Assembly (NCBI GenBank): GCA_963707465.1
Contig: CAVPQK010000015.1
Location: forward strand, 124,001 to 188,000
Direction of reading: 5' to 3'
Source: Bog-159 sp963707465
GTDB taxonomy: Bacteria > Acidobacteriota > Terriglobia > Bryobacterales > Bryobacteraceae
DNA: 64,000 bases
Below are positions 45,974 to 54,263 of the stretch, one piece after another. The notes under the pieces are model-generated. The model was not told the DNA's origin and did no database searches. It saw only the letters and a program-made list of their open reading frames with translations. How positions within the stretch are numbered: the first letter of the stretch is position 1; the number at the start of each line of letters is the position of its first letter. Both the position numbers and the translations under genes were made by a program.

Positions 45974-46547
45974 GACAGCCATCCTGGCGATCGAAGCGAT
46001 CTACCGCGGCGGCATACGCGCGGCCGAAATCACCATGACCGTTCCGGGCGCGGTGCGCGCGCTCGAAAAGATCGCGGACCGGTTTGGCGACAAGATCGTG
46101 CTCGGCGCCGGCACCGTACTCGACCCGGAGACGGCCCGCATCTGCATGCTGGCCGGAGCGGAGTTCTTCGTCACCCCCAGCCTGAAGCTCTCAACCATCG
46201 AAGTAGCCAAACGCTACGGAAAGGTGATCTGCCCCGGCGCGCTGACGCCCACCGAAGTGCTCACCGCCTGGGAAGCCGGCGCCGACATGGTCAAGATTTT
46301 TCCCTGCGGCAATGTGGGCGGGCCGAAGTATATCAAGGCGCTGAAGGGCCCCTTCCCGCAGATCGAAATGATTCCCACCGGCGGCGTGAACCTGGAGACC
46401 GCCGGCGAATTCCTGAAGGCCGGTGCCTGCGCGGTGGCCGTGGGCGGTGAACTGGTGGATGCCAAACTGATCCGCGAAGGTCGCTACGATCTGATCGAGG
46501 AGAAGGCCCGCCTCTACCTCGCCGCCATCGCCAAAGCCCGCGCCTAG
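45900..46547 (+). CDS. eda: KDPG / 4-hydroxy-2-oxoglutarate aldolase
   Basis: This 215-residue class I aldolase splits 2-keto-3-deoxy-6-phosphogluconate into pyruvate and glyceraldehyde 3-phosphate (Entner-Doudoroff) or acts on related keto-acids. The Schiff-base Lys132 lies in ADMVKIFPCGNVGG; Glu43 lies in AAEITMTVPG; GAGTVLD, FFVTPSLK and PTGGVNLE complete the barrel motifs. ATG 45900 is chosen because upstream in-frame codons are translation of another gene. A 6-phosphogluconate dehydrogenase lies 12.6 kb away. A hairpin repeat follows immediately after the stop. Confidence 0.93.
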   Translation: MAQREILSQITGIGIVPVVRTSSAETAILAIEAIYRGGIRAAEITMTVPGAVRALEKIADRFGDKIVLGAGTVLDPETARICMLAGAEFFVTPSLKLSTIEVAKRYGKVICPGALTPTEVLTAWEAGADMVKIFPCGNVGGPKYIKALKGPFPQIEMIPTGGVNLETAGEFLKAGACAVAVGGELVDAKLIREGRYDLIEEKARLYLAAIAKARA

Positions 46548-46548
46548 A

Positions 46549-46592
46549 TGGAGGGCGGGCAATCTTGCCCGCAGCCGCCTTTCCAGGCGGCT
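46549..46592. repeat. GGGCGGGCAATCTTGCCCGC hairpin repeat, copy 2
   Basis: The element begins one base after the KDPG aldolase stop. GCGGGCAA/TTGCCCGC is followed by a second hairpin AGCCGCC/GGCGGCT. It is the same arrangement as the copy at 58488, but the second stem has a different sequence while keeping its pairing, which implies selection for structure. Confidence 0.85.
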
Positions 46593-46594
46593 CT

Positions 46595-46961
46595 TCACTT
46601 TTTCAAACGATACCCGCTAAGCGGCGACGTAGCCACCAGCAACTGCCCTTCGTCCCTGTCCAACCGTTCCAGAAGTAATAGATCTGCCCGGCCTCCGCCG
46701 TCACGCTGGCCAGTGATGCCGGCACGTGGTTGAGCCATAGGTTGCGCCCACCCACGCGCCGTCCACCCCAACTCTGAGCGTGGGGCCACATACACCAGCG
46801 CCTTCCCCGGTTCCGGTTGCGCGGCCGGTTGCTGGCCGCCCGAAGTCACATTGAACTTGACGTCCTCCGCGCCGCAGGCGGCTCTTAACCGCCGCCACGT
46901 CCGCTTGGTTAGCAGCCAGCAAAGGCACCGCAACGACCATCACCGCAAGTAGGATTTTCAT
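46595..46961 (-). pseudogene. DUF2846-like secreted protein with multiple frameshifts
   Basis: The start is clear: MKILLAVMVVAVPLLAANQA is a signal peptide. The expected continuation then jumps between frames: CGAEDVKFNVTSGG and QPEPGKALVYVAP in a second frame, GVDGAWVGATYG back in the first, LNHVPASLASVTAEAGQIYYF in the third, and GQLLVATSPLSGYRLKK in the second. Together they give the order of DUF2846 motifs (EPGKA..Y, DG.WVG, TAEAG..YYF). Four frame changes in about 370 bases mean a genuine dead gene. The intact metallo-hydrolase follows upstream in the same orientation. Confidence 0.75.
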
Positions 46962-46969
46962 ATCGCCCG

Positions 46970-47830
46970 CTACTTCAGTTCCGTCATGATCCCCGGCAGG
47001 CTCCAGTGCGCCTGCATGCTGTCGGGCGCCCATCCGAACTCCGCCGCCATCACCTTGCCCACTTCCTCCTGGCTCTTGCCCTCGTGGATCAGCCCGGCCG
47101 CGCGGTTGCGCAGCTTCTCGATGTTGTTCCGATACTCGACCAATCCCGCCTTGGTAGTCACCGGACCATGCCCCGGGATCACCGTATCGAAATCCAGCTG
47201 CAGCGCGCCGTCGAGCGTCGCGGTCCACGCCTTCAGGCTGCCGCCGCCCGTATAGTCGATCAGCGGAGTCTTCCCGGCCATCAAGTCGCCGGTGTGAAGG
47301 GTGCGCGCCGCGGGGAAGTAGACGATGGCGTCACCGTTGGTGTGGCCGCGGCCAAAGTAGCGCGCCCGCACCTCCTTGCCGCCCAGAAAAACCGAACACT
47401 CTTCGGTGAAAACCACCCGCGCCGGAGTCATATTCGCCGGCGCGTTGGGCTGCTTGTGCTCCACGATGTTGGCGCGCGCATTGGCTGTCGAGATAATCTC
47501 CGCCGTGGAAATGAACTTCACGTTGCCGCCGCTGTGATCGGAATGATGGTGCGTCGTCACCACGTATCTCACCGGCTGATCGGTTACGCTCTTCACCTTG
47601 GCCATGATGTTCTCGTAGTCCTGCTCGAATTTATCGTCCACCAGGATGACGCCTTCGCCGGTGACATAAACAGCCACATTGCCGCCGTCGCCTTCAATCT
47701 CGTAGAGATCGTCTTTGACTCTATTAAGGGTTAATGCCGCAGGCTTGCCCTGGTTTTGCGTGTAAGCGACCCAGCACCCCGCCAGCAGCAGCCCGCCCGC
47801 GCAGGTCCGCGTGATCAGTATTCGGCTCAT
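46970..47830 (-). CDS. Metallo-beta-lactamase-fold hydrolase, secreted
   Basis: This 286-residue protein has an N-terminal hydrophobic signal (CAGGLLLAGCWVAY) and the MBL zinc motif HHHSDH (94-99), with GRGHTNGDAIVYFP and PGHGPVT supplying later ligands. ATG 47830 is preferred to TTG 47839. It resembles periplasmic MBL-fold proteins with a beta-lactamase-like start (GGNVAVYVTGEGVILVDD), but specificity cannot be told. A triple 10-mer repeat lies about 45 bases upstream. It may transcribe on into the dead DUF2846 gene. Confidence 0.9.
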   Translation of the reverse strand: MSRILITRTCAGGLLLAGCWVAYTQNQGKPAALTLNRVKDDLYEIEGDGGNVAVYVTGEGVILVDDKFEQDYENIMAKVKSVTDQPVRYVVTTHHHSDHSGGNVKFISTAEIISTANARANIVEHKQPNAPANMTPARVVFTEECSVFLGGKEVRARYFGRGHTNGDAIVYFPAARTLHTGDLMAGKTPLIDYTGGGSLKAWTATLDGALQLDFDTVIPGHGPVTTKAGLVEYRNNIEKLRNRAAGLIHEGKSQEEVGKVMAAEFGWAPDSMQAHWSLPGIMTELK

Positions 47831-47876
47831 GCCGGACAATATATCAGATGGCCACGCCGCGCGAATAAACTTTCTT

Positions 47877-47912
47877 GTTTTTATCTGCGTTTATCCGCGT
47901 TCATCTGCGGCC
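47877..47912. repeat. Triple 10-mer dispersed repeat, copy 3
   Basis: TTTATCTGCG, TTTATCCGCG, TTCATCTGCG and GCC follow GTT. It lies between the metallo-hydrolase start and the PIN gene, in the same plus orientation as copies 1 and 2, with the gene whose leader it joins on the minus strand. Confidence 0.85.
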
Positions 47913-47941
47913 AATAAGCTCTTGATGTTCGCGTGACGCAG

Positions 47942-48354
47942 CTAAGAATTACGGAACAGGGCGCGAAAACCCTCTTGCTCAAAATGCCGGTCATTGGTGA
48001 GAACCTCGGTTAGCTGTTCCCACGCATCGTCTGCATCGAAATGCAGTCCGCGAGGCTGTAACCCTTATCGGGGCGGGCGGCGTAGAGATCGAATCCGGAC
48101 AGGAACGATTCGTGGCTCTGTGGAATAACATGAACGGCGGGCTCGGAAAGAATTTCGCGCACGGTTTCCACGGCACGGCTCCTGAGCCGGCTATCCGCAG
48201 CGAAAAATGTCAGGACTTCGGCCAGAACCTCTTCCGTCGTATAAACGCCGCCTTGCGAGAGAAGATCGTCAAACCGCTGGACATCTTGAAAGTGGCTGTC
48301 CCCTGGATTGGTCAACGCAATCCAGTAAAACGTGTCGGCAAAAACACGGCTCAC
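47942..48354 (-). pseudogene. PIN-domain toxin, frameshifted near the C-terminus
   Basis: The first 110 residues read as a PIN RNase: SRVFADTFYWIALTN (Asp7), TTEEVLAEVLTFFA (Glu45) and GYSLADCISMQTM (Asp103). The frame then stops after RGNS. The expected continuation LTEVLTNDRHFEQEGFRALF, with the TND...F active-site strand, lies in the next frame up to TAG 47942. Restoring one G to a GGG run at 48019-48021 (giving RGEQLTEVLT) joins them. This is a one-base deletion in a short homopolymer, either mutation or sequence error. It overlaps its antitoxin by 4 bases. Confidence 0.75.
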
Positions 48355-48620
48355 TGCGCTCTCTTGGGAACACCGTAGATGTAATGATCGTGCTGGTCGG
48401 CCCCGTCGGCCGGCAGCTTGGCGCGGGCTTCCTCGGGCATGTCGGCCCAGATTTCGCGGATTCTAGCGGAAAGGGGCCTCCTGGCTTCCGGGGATGAGAG
48501 CGCCTGCCGGAGAAGCTGTCGGGCGCATTGCTCGGCCGACAAGCCTTCGGCACCGGCTTTCGCGTTGAGGAGCACTACTTCCTCTTCCGGCAAATCGATG
48601 GTCAGCGTCATAGACTTCAC
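48351..48620 (-). CDS. Antitoxin-like partner of PIN toxin
   Basis: The 89-residue protein begins MTLTIDLPEEEVVLLNAKAG (second in-frame Met, after MKS). This is a ribbon-helix-helix-like N-terminus as in plant-type VapB/DUF antitoxins, with AEQCARQLLRQAL as the helix. A C-terminal acidic/aromatic tail could bind the toxin. It lies upstream of the PIN gene with a 4-base overlap, the usual order. This is the second PIN-toxin pair in the window; in both pairs the antitoxin is intact and the toxin broken. Confidence 0.75.
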   Translation of the reverse strand: MKSMTLTIDLPEEEVVLLNAKAGAEGLSAEQCARQLLRQALSSPEARRPLSARIREIWADMPEEARAKLPADGADQHDHYIYGVPKRAQ

Positions 48621-48663
48621 CTTATTTTCATCCTAGCAGAGCCGATTTCGCGCCAACCGCCGC

Positions 48664-49596
48664 CTACTTCGCCGCATCCGGTTTCTTCTCGTCCTTCTTG
48701 TCCTTCCCTTTGTCCTTATCGTCCGGCGGACGCCGCGGCTTCCGCGGCACCGGCTTGGCGCTGGCCATCTCGATATACGCCTTGATAATCCGATCCTTCT
48801 GCTCCGGATCGAAAACCAGCGCCCCCCGCTGCGCGCTACCCGACACCTTGAAATACCCGTCACCCGGATGCACCGTGTACAGCATCGCCGCCATCGCCCA
48901 CGACGGCGCATCGTAAGGCATCGCCTGGTTCGCGCGATACGCCTCCGCTATCGGATGATCGCTCGCATACGCAAAATCCCGAGCGATGCTCTCCCCCGGA
49001 AACGGCAGCGCTTCGCCGATCTCCCGCCCCACCGTAACCACCGGCGTAGGCCAGTCGGCCAGCACCTTCGCGGCCGCCGCCGCATCCGCCTGCATTCCGG
49101 TCTCGGTCACGCACAGCAACCGCACTTTGCGCACGATCCAATCCTTCACCCCGTACATCTCCAGCAATCGCGCCAGATCCGTGGCCGGCCCGCTCAGCAC
49201 CACCGCCGCATTCTGGTCGTACTGCGCCGTCAGCGCGTTGCGCATCAGCGTTGCCGGGTCGGCCGTATCGTTGAAGCTCTTGATAGCCGACCCTGCGGCC
49301 GCCTTGGCGAACATGGCCGATTCGCCGGCGGGCTTCCCATCCGCCAATCCGATCGGCGTAAAGTGCATGAACATGGCCGCCGGACCAGTAGTCGCGCTGG
49401 CATAGAAATGGTTCACCACATCGCAGAACTGCGCCGCCCGCAGATCCCCGCTGCTGATGGAAATGGACGCGATGCGCGCCTGGCCATTGCCGTCGAAGCC
49501 GTGCAGCATCCCCAGTGCCAGCACCTCGTCGATCCTGGCCATGCCGGAGTCGAACACCACGCCTACGGGCGGTTTGGCCGCTGCCGGAAACTGCAT
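48664..49596 (-). CDS. Nucleoside-hydrolase-fold-like protein
   Basis: The 310-residue protein opens VGVVFDSGMARIDEVLALGM, a degenerate form of the DxDxGxDDxxAL metal motif of inosine-uridine nucleoside hydrolases. DLARLLEMYGVKDWIVRKVRLL and DFAYASDHPIAEAYR follow. Several Asp ligands are absent, so activity is doubtful. The tail (about 285-310) is Lys/Asp-rich. It starts one base after the DUF1552 stop and is the third gene of the DUF1592-DUF1552 operon. Related proteins occur beside DUF1592/DUF1552 pairs in Acidobacteria and Planctomycetes, as I recall; role unknown. Confidence 0.6.
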   Translation of the reverse strand: MQFPAAAKPPVGVVFDSGMARIDEVLALGMLHGFDGNGQARIASISISSGDLRAAQFCDVVNHFYASATTGPAAMFMHFTPIGLADGKPAGESAMFAKAAAGSAIKSFNDTADPATLMRNALTAQYDQNAAVVLSGPATDLARLLEMYGVKDWIVRKVRLLCVTETGMQADAAAAAKVLADWPTPVVTVGREIGEALPFPGESIARDFAYASDHPIAEAYRANQAMPYDAPSWAMAAMLYTVHPGDGYFKVSGSAQRGALVFDPEQKDRIIKAYIEMASAKPVPRKPRRPPDDKDKGKDKKDEKKPDAAK

Positions 49597-49597
49597 G

Positions 49598-50938
49598 TCA
49601 GGTCAGATCCAGCGCGTCCAGGCGTCCCGTGGAATCGCCGAAATGTTCCACGTGTACGCCCATGCGGTCCATCATCGCCAGGTATAGATTGCACATGGGC
49701 GTCTCTTTCCGGTACACGATCCGTCGCCCGGACTTGAAGTGGCTGCCGCCGCGCCCCGCGATCAGCGTGGGCAAATCCTCGTGCAGATGCCGGTTGCCGT
49801 CGGAAAGTCCCGCGCCGTAGACAATCATGCAATTGTCCAGCAGCGTGCCGTCGCCCTCGGGAATCGACCGCATCTTCGCGATCCACGCCGCAAATTGCCG
49901 CACGTGATAGCTGTTGATCTGGGTCACCTTCTCGATCAGGTCCGGCTGGTTGCGGTGATGTGTCAGCGGGTGATGCCCGTCTGGAATATCGATCTCGCGG
50001 TAGGGCCGCGACGTGCCTTCGTGCGTGACCAGGAACGTAATCACCCGCGTCAGATCCGACTGGAAGGCCACCGTCATCATGTCGCTCATCAGCTTGAAAT
50101 GCTCGGCGAAATCGGCCGGGATGCCGTACGGCTTCTCCATGTGCGGATCGATTTGCGCGTTGTTCTTCTCCGCTTTTTCGATCTGCCGCTCGATCTCGCG
50201 GATCGACGAAAGATATTCGTCCAGCTTGCGCCGGTCAGTCGGACCCAGTCCGGTCTCCAGCTTGCGCGTGTCGTCGCTCACGAAATCCAGAATGCTGCGG
50301 CGATACAGATTCTCGCGCGTGCGAGCCGCCGGCGTAAGCGCCCGCCCGTTGCCGAACAGCCGCTCGAACAGCGCGCGCGGGTCCAGCACCGGCGGCAGCG
50401 GCTGCGTCTCGCTCTTCCACGCCAGATTGTTGGTGTAAGCGCACGAATAACCGGAGTCGCAGTCGCCCGCCTGGCGCGCGTCTTCCATGCCCAATTCGAG
50501 CGACGGGAACCGCGTCTGCTTGCCCACCTGGGTGGCCACGATCTGGTCGAACGACACGCCGGCCTTGATGTCGATCACCGTCTTCTTCGGTTGGACGCCT
50601 GTGAGGTACGAGCCGCAGCAGCGGCCGTGATCGCCCGCGCCGTCGAGCAAAGCGCGCCCGGTGTTGTGCGTCAAATTTCCGAACAGGGTGATGTCCTGGC
50701 GGAACGGCTCCAGCGGCTTCAGAATGCGCGGCAGTGTGCCCAGCGTCCCTTCGTAATCCGGATTCCACCCGTCCATGATGATGCCGTTCGGCACATACAC
50801 AAACGCCATGCGCACCGGCGGCTTGGCGCGCGTGGTGGCGGCGAACGCCGGCGTCATCGCATCCAGGAACGGCAGCGCCACCGCCGTGCCTATGCCGCGC
50901 AGAAACGTGCGCCTAGGAAGAGCTTTTTTCGTAATCAT
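49598..50938 (-). CDS. DUF1552 protein, Tat-exported
   Basis: The 446-residue protein from ATG 50938 (AGGAAAACT upstream) starts with a Tat signal (PRRTFLRGIGTAVALPFLD). DUF1552 features follow: RMAFVYVPNGIIMDGWNP, FGNLTHNTGRALLDGAGDHG, HEGTSRPYREIDIPDGHHPLTHH and NCMIVYGAGLSDGNRHLHEDLP. These proteins resemble DUF1501-type sulfatase-fold exported proteins and are found almost always beside DUF1592-type cytochromes. Function is unknown. A GTGGGGCGGAC repeat separates it from the cytochrome protein. Confidence 0.85.
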   Translation of the reverse strand: MITKKALPRRTFLRGIGTAVALPFLDAMTPAFAATTRAKPPVRMAFVYVPNGIIMDGWNPDYEGTLGTLPRILKPLEPFRQDITLFGNLTHNTGRALLDGAGDHGRCCGSYLTGVQPKKTVIDIKAGVSFDQIVATQVGKQTRFPSLELGMEDARQAGDCDSGYSCAYTNNLAWKSETQPLPPVLDPRALFERLFGNGRALTPAARTRENLYRRSILDFVSDDTRKLETGLGPTDRRKLDEYLSSIREIERQIEKAEKNNAQIDPHMEKPYGIPADFAEHFKLMSDMMTVAFQSDLTRVITFLVTHEGTSRPYREIDIPDGHHPLTHHRNQPDLIEKVTQINSYHVRQFAAWIAKMRSIPEGDGTLLDNCMIVYGAGLSDGNRHLHEDLPTLIAGRGGSHFKSGRRIVYRKETPMCNLYLAMMDRMGVHVEHFGDSTGRLDALDLT

Positions 50939-50970
50939 AGTTTTCCTGCACAACTCAACTCTGCCCAAAC

Positions 50971-51004
50971 TGTGGGGCGGACCCCCTGGTCCGCGCGGGT
51001 CCCC
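50971..51004. repeat. GTGGGGC-type hairpin repeat between DUF1592 and DUF1552 genes
   Basis: GTGGGGCGGACC pairs in part with GGTCCGC (GCGGACC/GGTCCGC), followed by GGGTCCCC-type sequence. It is a divergent member of the GTGGGGCAGGC family, here inside an operon rather than at its end. It lies about 31 bases beyond the DUF1592 stop. Confidence 0.6.
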
Positions 51005-51034
51005 CTGCACCCGCTCCTTGCTCGAAACTACCGC

Positions 51035-53383
51035 TCATCGTAGAGCGACCTCCCTGGGCGCGGCCTTGGGAGCGGCGTTGGGAGCGGCGCTGGGAGCCGC
51101 ATCCCCCCGGCCCATCTGGAACGGCGCGCTATGCACAATGTCGAAAATCAGCGATTGGAACCGGTACCCCGATGCCGCCAGGTCCCTGTTAATCGCATTC
51201 ACCGCCGGCCGGTCGTAAGGATGCAGCCCGCGCCCCAGCGCGTACGTCAGCATCTTCTCCGTCAGGCAGCGCGAAAACTGCGGCAGCCCCGTCATCAACA
51301 GGGCGCGCATCTCGTCCGGCGTCTTGAACGACTTGCCATTTGGCAGCGTGCCGCTCGAATCCACCGGGAATTTGCCGTCTTGGGTGCGCCATTTTCCGAT
51401 GGCGTTGTAATTCTCCAGTCCGAAACCCAGCGGGTCCATCTTGTTGTGGCACGACGCGCACATCGGGTCGGCGCGGTGCTTCTCCATCTGCTGCCGCAGC
51501 GACATCAGCGTGCCCACCGCGCTTTCGTCGAGCGCCGGCACATCGGGCGGAGGAGGCGGAATCTCCGATCCCAGAATATTATTCAGCACATACTTGCCGC
51601 GCAGCACCACCGACGTGCGCGTGGGATAGCTCGATACCGTCAACACGCTCGCCTGGCTCAACAGCCCGCCGCGCTGGCCCGTGGTCAGCTCCACGCGCCG
51701 GAAATCCGGCCCGGTCACGCCTTGGATGCCGTAAAACTTCGCCAGCCGCGCATTCAGAAAGGTATACTTCGCGTCGATGAAATCGGATAGCGGACGATTC
51801 TCCCGCAGCACATACTCGAAAAACATGCGCGTTTCGGTCTTCATCGCGTCGCGCAATTCCGGCCCCCACTCGGGGAACTTATCCGGGTCCGGCTTCACCA
51901 CGTCCAAATTGCGGATCTCCAGCCACTGGCCCGCGAAATTCGCCGCGAACGCCGTCGCGCGCCGGTCCGCCATCATGCGCTTCACCTGCGCATCCAGCAC
52001 CGCCGGATCGTGCAGCTTGCCCGCTTCCGCCAAGCCCTGCAGCTCGCCGTCCGGCATCGAGCTCCACAGGAAATAGCTCAGCCGCGACGCCAGCTCCACA
52101 TCCGAAATCCAATGCACGTCCAGCGCATCCGTGGGGTTGGGATCGTGCTCGATGCGAAACAGAAACTGCGGCGTCACCAGCATGGCTTCAATCGCCAGTT
52201 GGATGCCCTGCTCCGTAGTCTCGCCCCGGCTACGGGCCAGTGTCACGAACTTCTCGAGCGATGCCACTTCGGCCCTCGTCGCCGGCCGCCGGTACGCGCG
52301 ATGCGCCAGCGCCGTCAGAATCTTGTCCACGCACGCCTGCCCGCTCTTGGGATCGCAAATCAGAATCTTCTTGCGGCTGGCCCGCTCTACATCGCTCGGG
52401 AACGGCCCCTCGAAGGTGATCGAATTCAGAAACTTGTTCTTCTTGCTGCTGTACGCGTCCTTCTCGGAAAGCGTCTTCACAAAGTCGTCGTCGATGAATC
52501 CCGCGCGGAATACATGGTCGCCCGAAGGCAGATACATGCGCACCTCGGCTTCGGAATACGGATCGAAGTAAACCAGCTTGGAAGGCTTGGTCTCGACCGG
52601 CATCGTCTTCACCAGCGCGCCGTCGATCCAAAAGCCCAGCGTAACCGCCTTGGAGTCCGCGGCGCGCTCGCCCGGCATGCCGAACCGGATGATGTAATCG
52701 CCGTCCCATTCCACGCGATGCGCAGCCTCGATCGTGCTCAGGTCCAATCGCCGGATGGTCTTGTCCTTGGTGTGGTATTGCACTTCCAGCGGTTTCTTCG
52801 GCAGCGGATCCGCTCCCATCGCGCGCGACGCAATCGTCTCCGCCGCATCCATGTAGCGTTCCATCAGCACCGGAGAAATAGTCAGCACGTCCGCGATATT
52901 ATCGAACCCGTACCCCGAATCATCGGTCGGAAAATCTTTTTCGGCGCGGAAATCCACGTCCAGCAGATCCCGGATCGTATTGGAATATTCGCTGCGGTTC
53001 AGCCGCCGCGCCGTAACATGCCCCGGATCCGGTTTGATATTGCGGTCGGCCTTCTCGAATTCGCCTTCCACGTAATGAATGAGGGCCTGCATCTGCGCCT
53101 CGGGCGGCCGTGGAATCCCTTTAGGCGGCATCTCGCCCGCGCGCAGCTTATCCAGGATCGTTTCCCAACCGTCGCGATAAGTCGCGATCGAATCCTGCGA
53201 AAGCAGCAGTTTCACGTTCAGGCCGCCGGACGACAGCTTCTCGTTGTGGCACATCGCGCAGGTTTTGGACAGCACCGGTTTCACGGCCGAGTCGAAATCC
53301 GCCGGCGCGAGATCCGCGGCGCACAAACAGCCGCCTAGAGACACGCCCATCGCGATTGTCCAAAGATTCATGCGCACCTGCAT
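51035..53383 (-). CDS. DUF1587/1592/1588/1585/1595 cytochrome-type protein
   Basis: This protein of about 782 residues has a signal-like N-terminus (MNLWTIAMGVSLGGCLCAAD). A c-type haem motif CAMCH lies near residue 43 and a second CxxCH, CASCH, near residue 670. Between them are DUF1587 (VTARRLNRSEYSNTIRDLLD), DUF1592 (RVEWDGDYIIRFGM to YRRPATRAEV), DUF1588 (VELASRLSYFLWSSMPDGEL) and DUF1585 near the end (LTEKMLTYALGRGLHPYD). ATG 53383 or 53371 may be the start. The C-terminal tail has tandem AAP repeats. These large proteins occur in Planctomycetes and Acidobacteria with DUF1552; an electron-transfer role is inferred. Confidence 0.9.
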   Translation of the reverse strand: MQVRMNLWTIAMGVSLGGCLCAADLAPADFDSAVKPVLSKTCAMCHNEKLSSGGLNVKLLLSQDSIATYRDGWETILDKLRAGEMPPKGIPRPPEAQMQALIHYVEGEFEKADRNIKPDPGHVTARRLNRSEYSNTIRDLLDVDFRAEKDFPTDDSGYGFDNIADVLTISPVLMERYMDAAETIASRAMGADPLPKKPLEVQYHTKDKTIRRLDLSTIEAAHRVEWDGDYIIRFGMPGERAADSKAVTLGFWIDGALVKTMPVETKPSKLVYFDPYSEAEVRMYLPSGDHVFRAGFIDDDFVKTLSEKDAYSSKKNKFLNSITFEGPFPSDVERASRKKILICDPKSGQACVDKILTALAHRAYRRPATRAEVASLEKFVTLARSRGETTEQGIQLAIEAMLVTPQFLFRIEHDPNPTDALDVHWISDVELASRLSYFLWSSMPDGELQGLAEAGKLHDPAVLDAQVKRMMADRRATAFAANFAGQWLEIRNLDVVKPDPDKFPEWGPELRDAMKTETRMFFEYVLRENRPLSDFIDAKYTFLNARLAKFYGIQGVTGPDFRRVELTTGQRGGLLSQASVLTVSSYPTRTSVVLRGKYVLNNILGSEIPPPPPDVPALDESAVGTLMSLRQQMEKHRADPMCASCHNKMDPLGFGLENYNAIGKWRTQDGKFPVDSSGTLPNGKSFKTPDEMRALLMTGLPQFSRCLTEKMLTYALGRGLHPYDRPAVNAINRDLAASGYRFQSLIFDIVHSAPFQMGRGDAAPSAAPNAAPKAAPREVALR

Positions 53384-53417
53384 CAACTCCTAATGGGCTC
53401 CGAACGGCTTATTGTTC

Positions 53418-53434
53418 TATAATACATCTGAAAG
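53418..53434 (+). promoter_or_regulatory. Candidate -10 element, possibly leaderless start
   Basis: A perfect TATAAT at 53418-53423 precedes GTG 53434 by 10 bases, so the expected transcript start is within a few bases of the GTG. No clear -35 or ribosome site is seen. This could give a leaderless mRNA. Confidence 0.35.
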
Positions 53435-54261
53435 TGGCCTCGGCCTTGAAATTCCGCTTCTCGCGACGGCGTTTTCTGGGCGCCGCGACCGCACTCGCAT
53501 GGCCCCGGCTCTCCACGCCACAGGACCCCGCCGCATACGGCCTGACCGAATTGCTCGACGGCAGCGGCATGGTGCGCATACCAGCGGGCGAGTTCACCAT
53601 GGGTTCGGCGGCCGGCGAGCCCGACGAACAACCGGTCCATCGCGTGCGCATCACCCGCGCTTTTGAAATCGGCAAATACGAGGTCACCCAGGCGCAGTGG
53701 GAAACGGTCATGCTCGACCCGCACGCCAAAGCCGGCGCCCAGCGCACTACGCCGGAAGGTGCGACCGTCGGCAGCGATCCCAGCCGCTTCAAGGGACGGT
53801 CGCTGCCGGTAGAGAGCGTTTCTTGGGATGACATCCAGGCATTCCTCGCGCGCCTCAACGCACGCGATCGCGAACACACCTACCGTCTGCCGACTGAGGC
53901 TGAGTGGGAGTACGCCTGTAAAGACGATGCGGTCGGCCTGTCTGGTTACGCCTGGTACAAAGACAACTCCGGCGACCGCACCCGGCCCGTCGGCGGAAAG
54001 CAGCCCAACGCGCGCGGCCTGTACGACACGCTGGGCAATGTCGCCGAGTGGGTCCAGGATTGGTACGGCCGCGATTACTACGCGGAGAGCCCGGCCGCCG
54101 ATCCGCCAGGACCCGCTACGGGCTCCTATCGCGTATTTCGCGGCGGGAGCTGGCTGGATTCCGCGAAGTACTGCCGCATCACGGCCCGCAACTTCGAATT
54201 CCCCGTCAGCCGCCTGCACAACGTCGGCTTCCGCGTAGTGCGCAGCCTGCTAAAATCATAG
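53434..54261 (+). CDS. SUMF1-domain (formylglycine-generating-enzyme-like) protein, Tat-exported
   Basis: GTG 53434 gives 275 residues with a Tat signal (SRRRFLGAATALAW); the longer frame to 53356 overlaps the divergent gene and is unlikely. The SUMF1 fold follows: MVRIPAGEFTMGSAAGEPDE, YEVTQAQWETVM, LPVESVSWDDIQAFLARLN, YRLPTEAEWEYACK and VFRGGSWLDSAKYCRITARN. True FGEs need a Cys pair; only the YCR cysteine is present, so it is probably not a sulfatase-activating enzyme. A TATAAT sits just upstream. A small membrane-protein gene follows 2 bases after the stop. Confidence 0.85.
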   Translation: MASALKFRFSRRRFLGAATALAWPRLSTPQDPAAYGLTELLDGSGMVRIPAGEFTMGSAAGEPDEQPVHRVRITRAFEIGKYEVTQAQWETVMLDPHAKAGAQRTTPEGATVGSDPSRFKGRSLPVESVSWDDIQAFLARLNARDREHTYRLPTEAEWEYACKDDAVGLSGYAWYKDNSGDRTRPVGGKQPNARGLYDTLGNVAEWVQDWYGRDYYAESPAADPPGPATGSYRVFRGGSWLDSAKYCRITARNFEFPVSRLHNVGFRVVRSLLKS

Positions 54262-54263
54262 GA

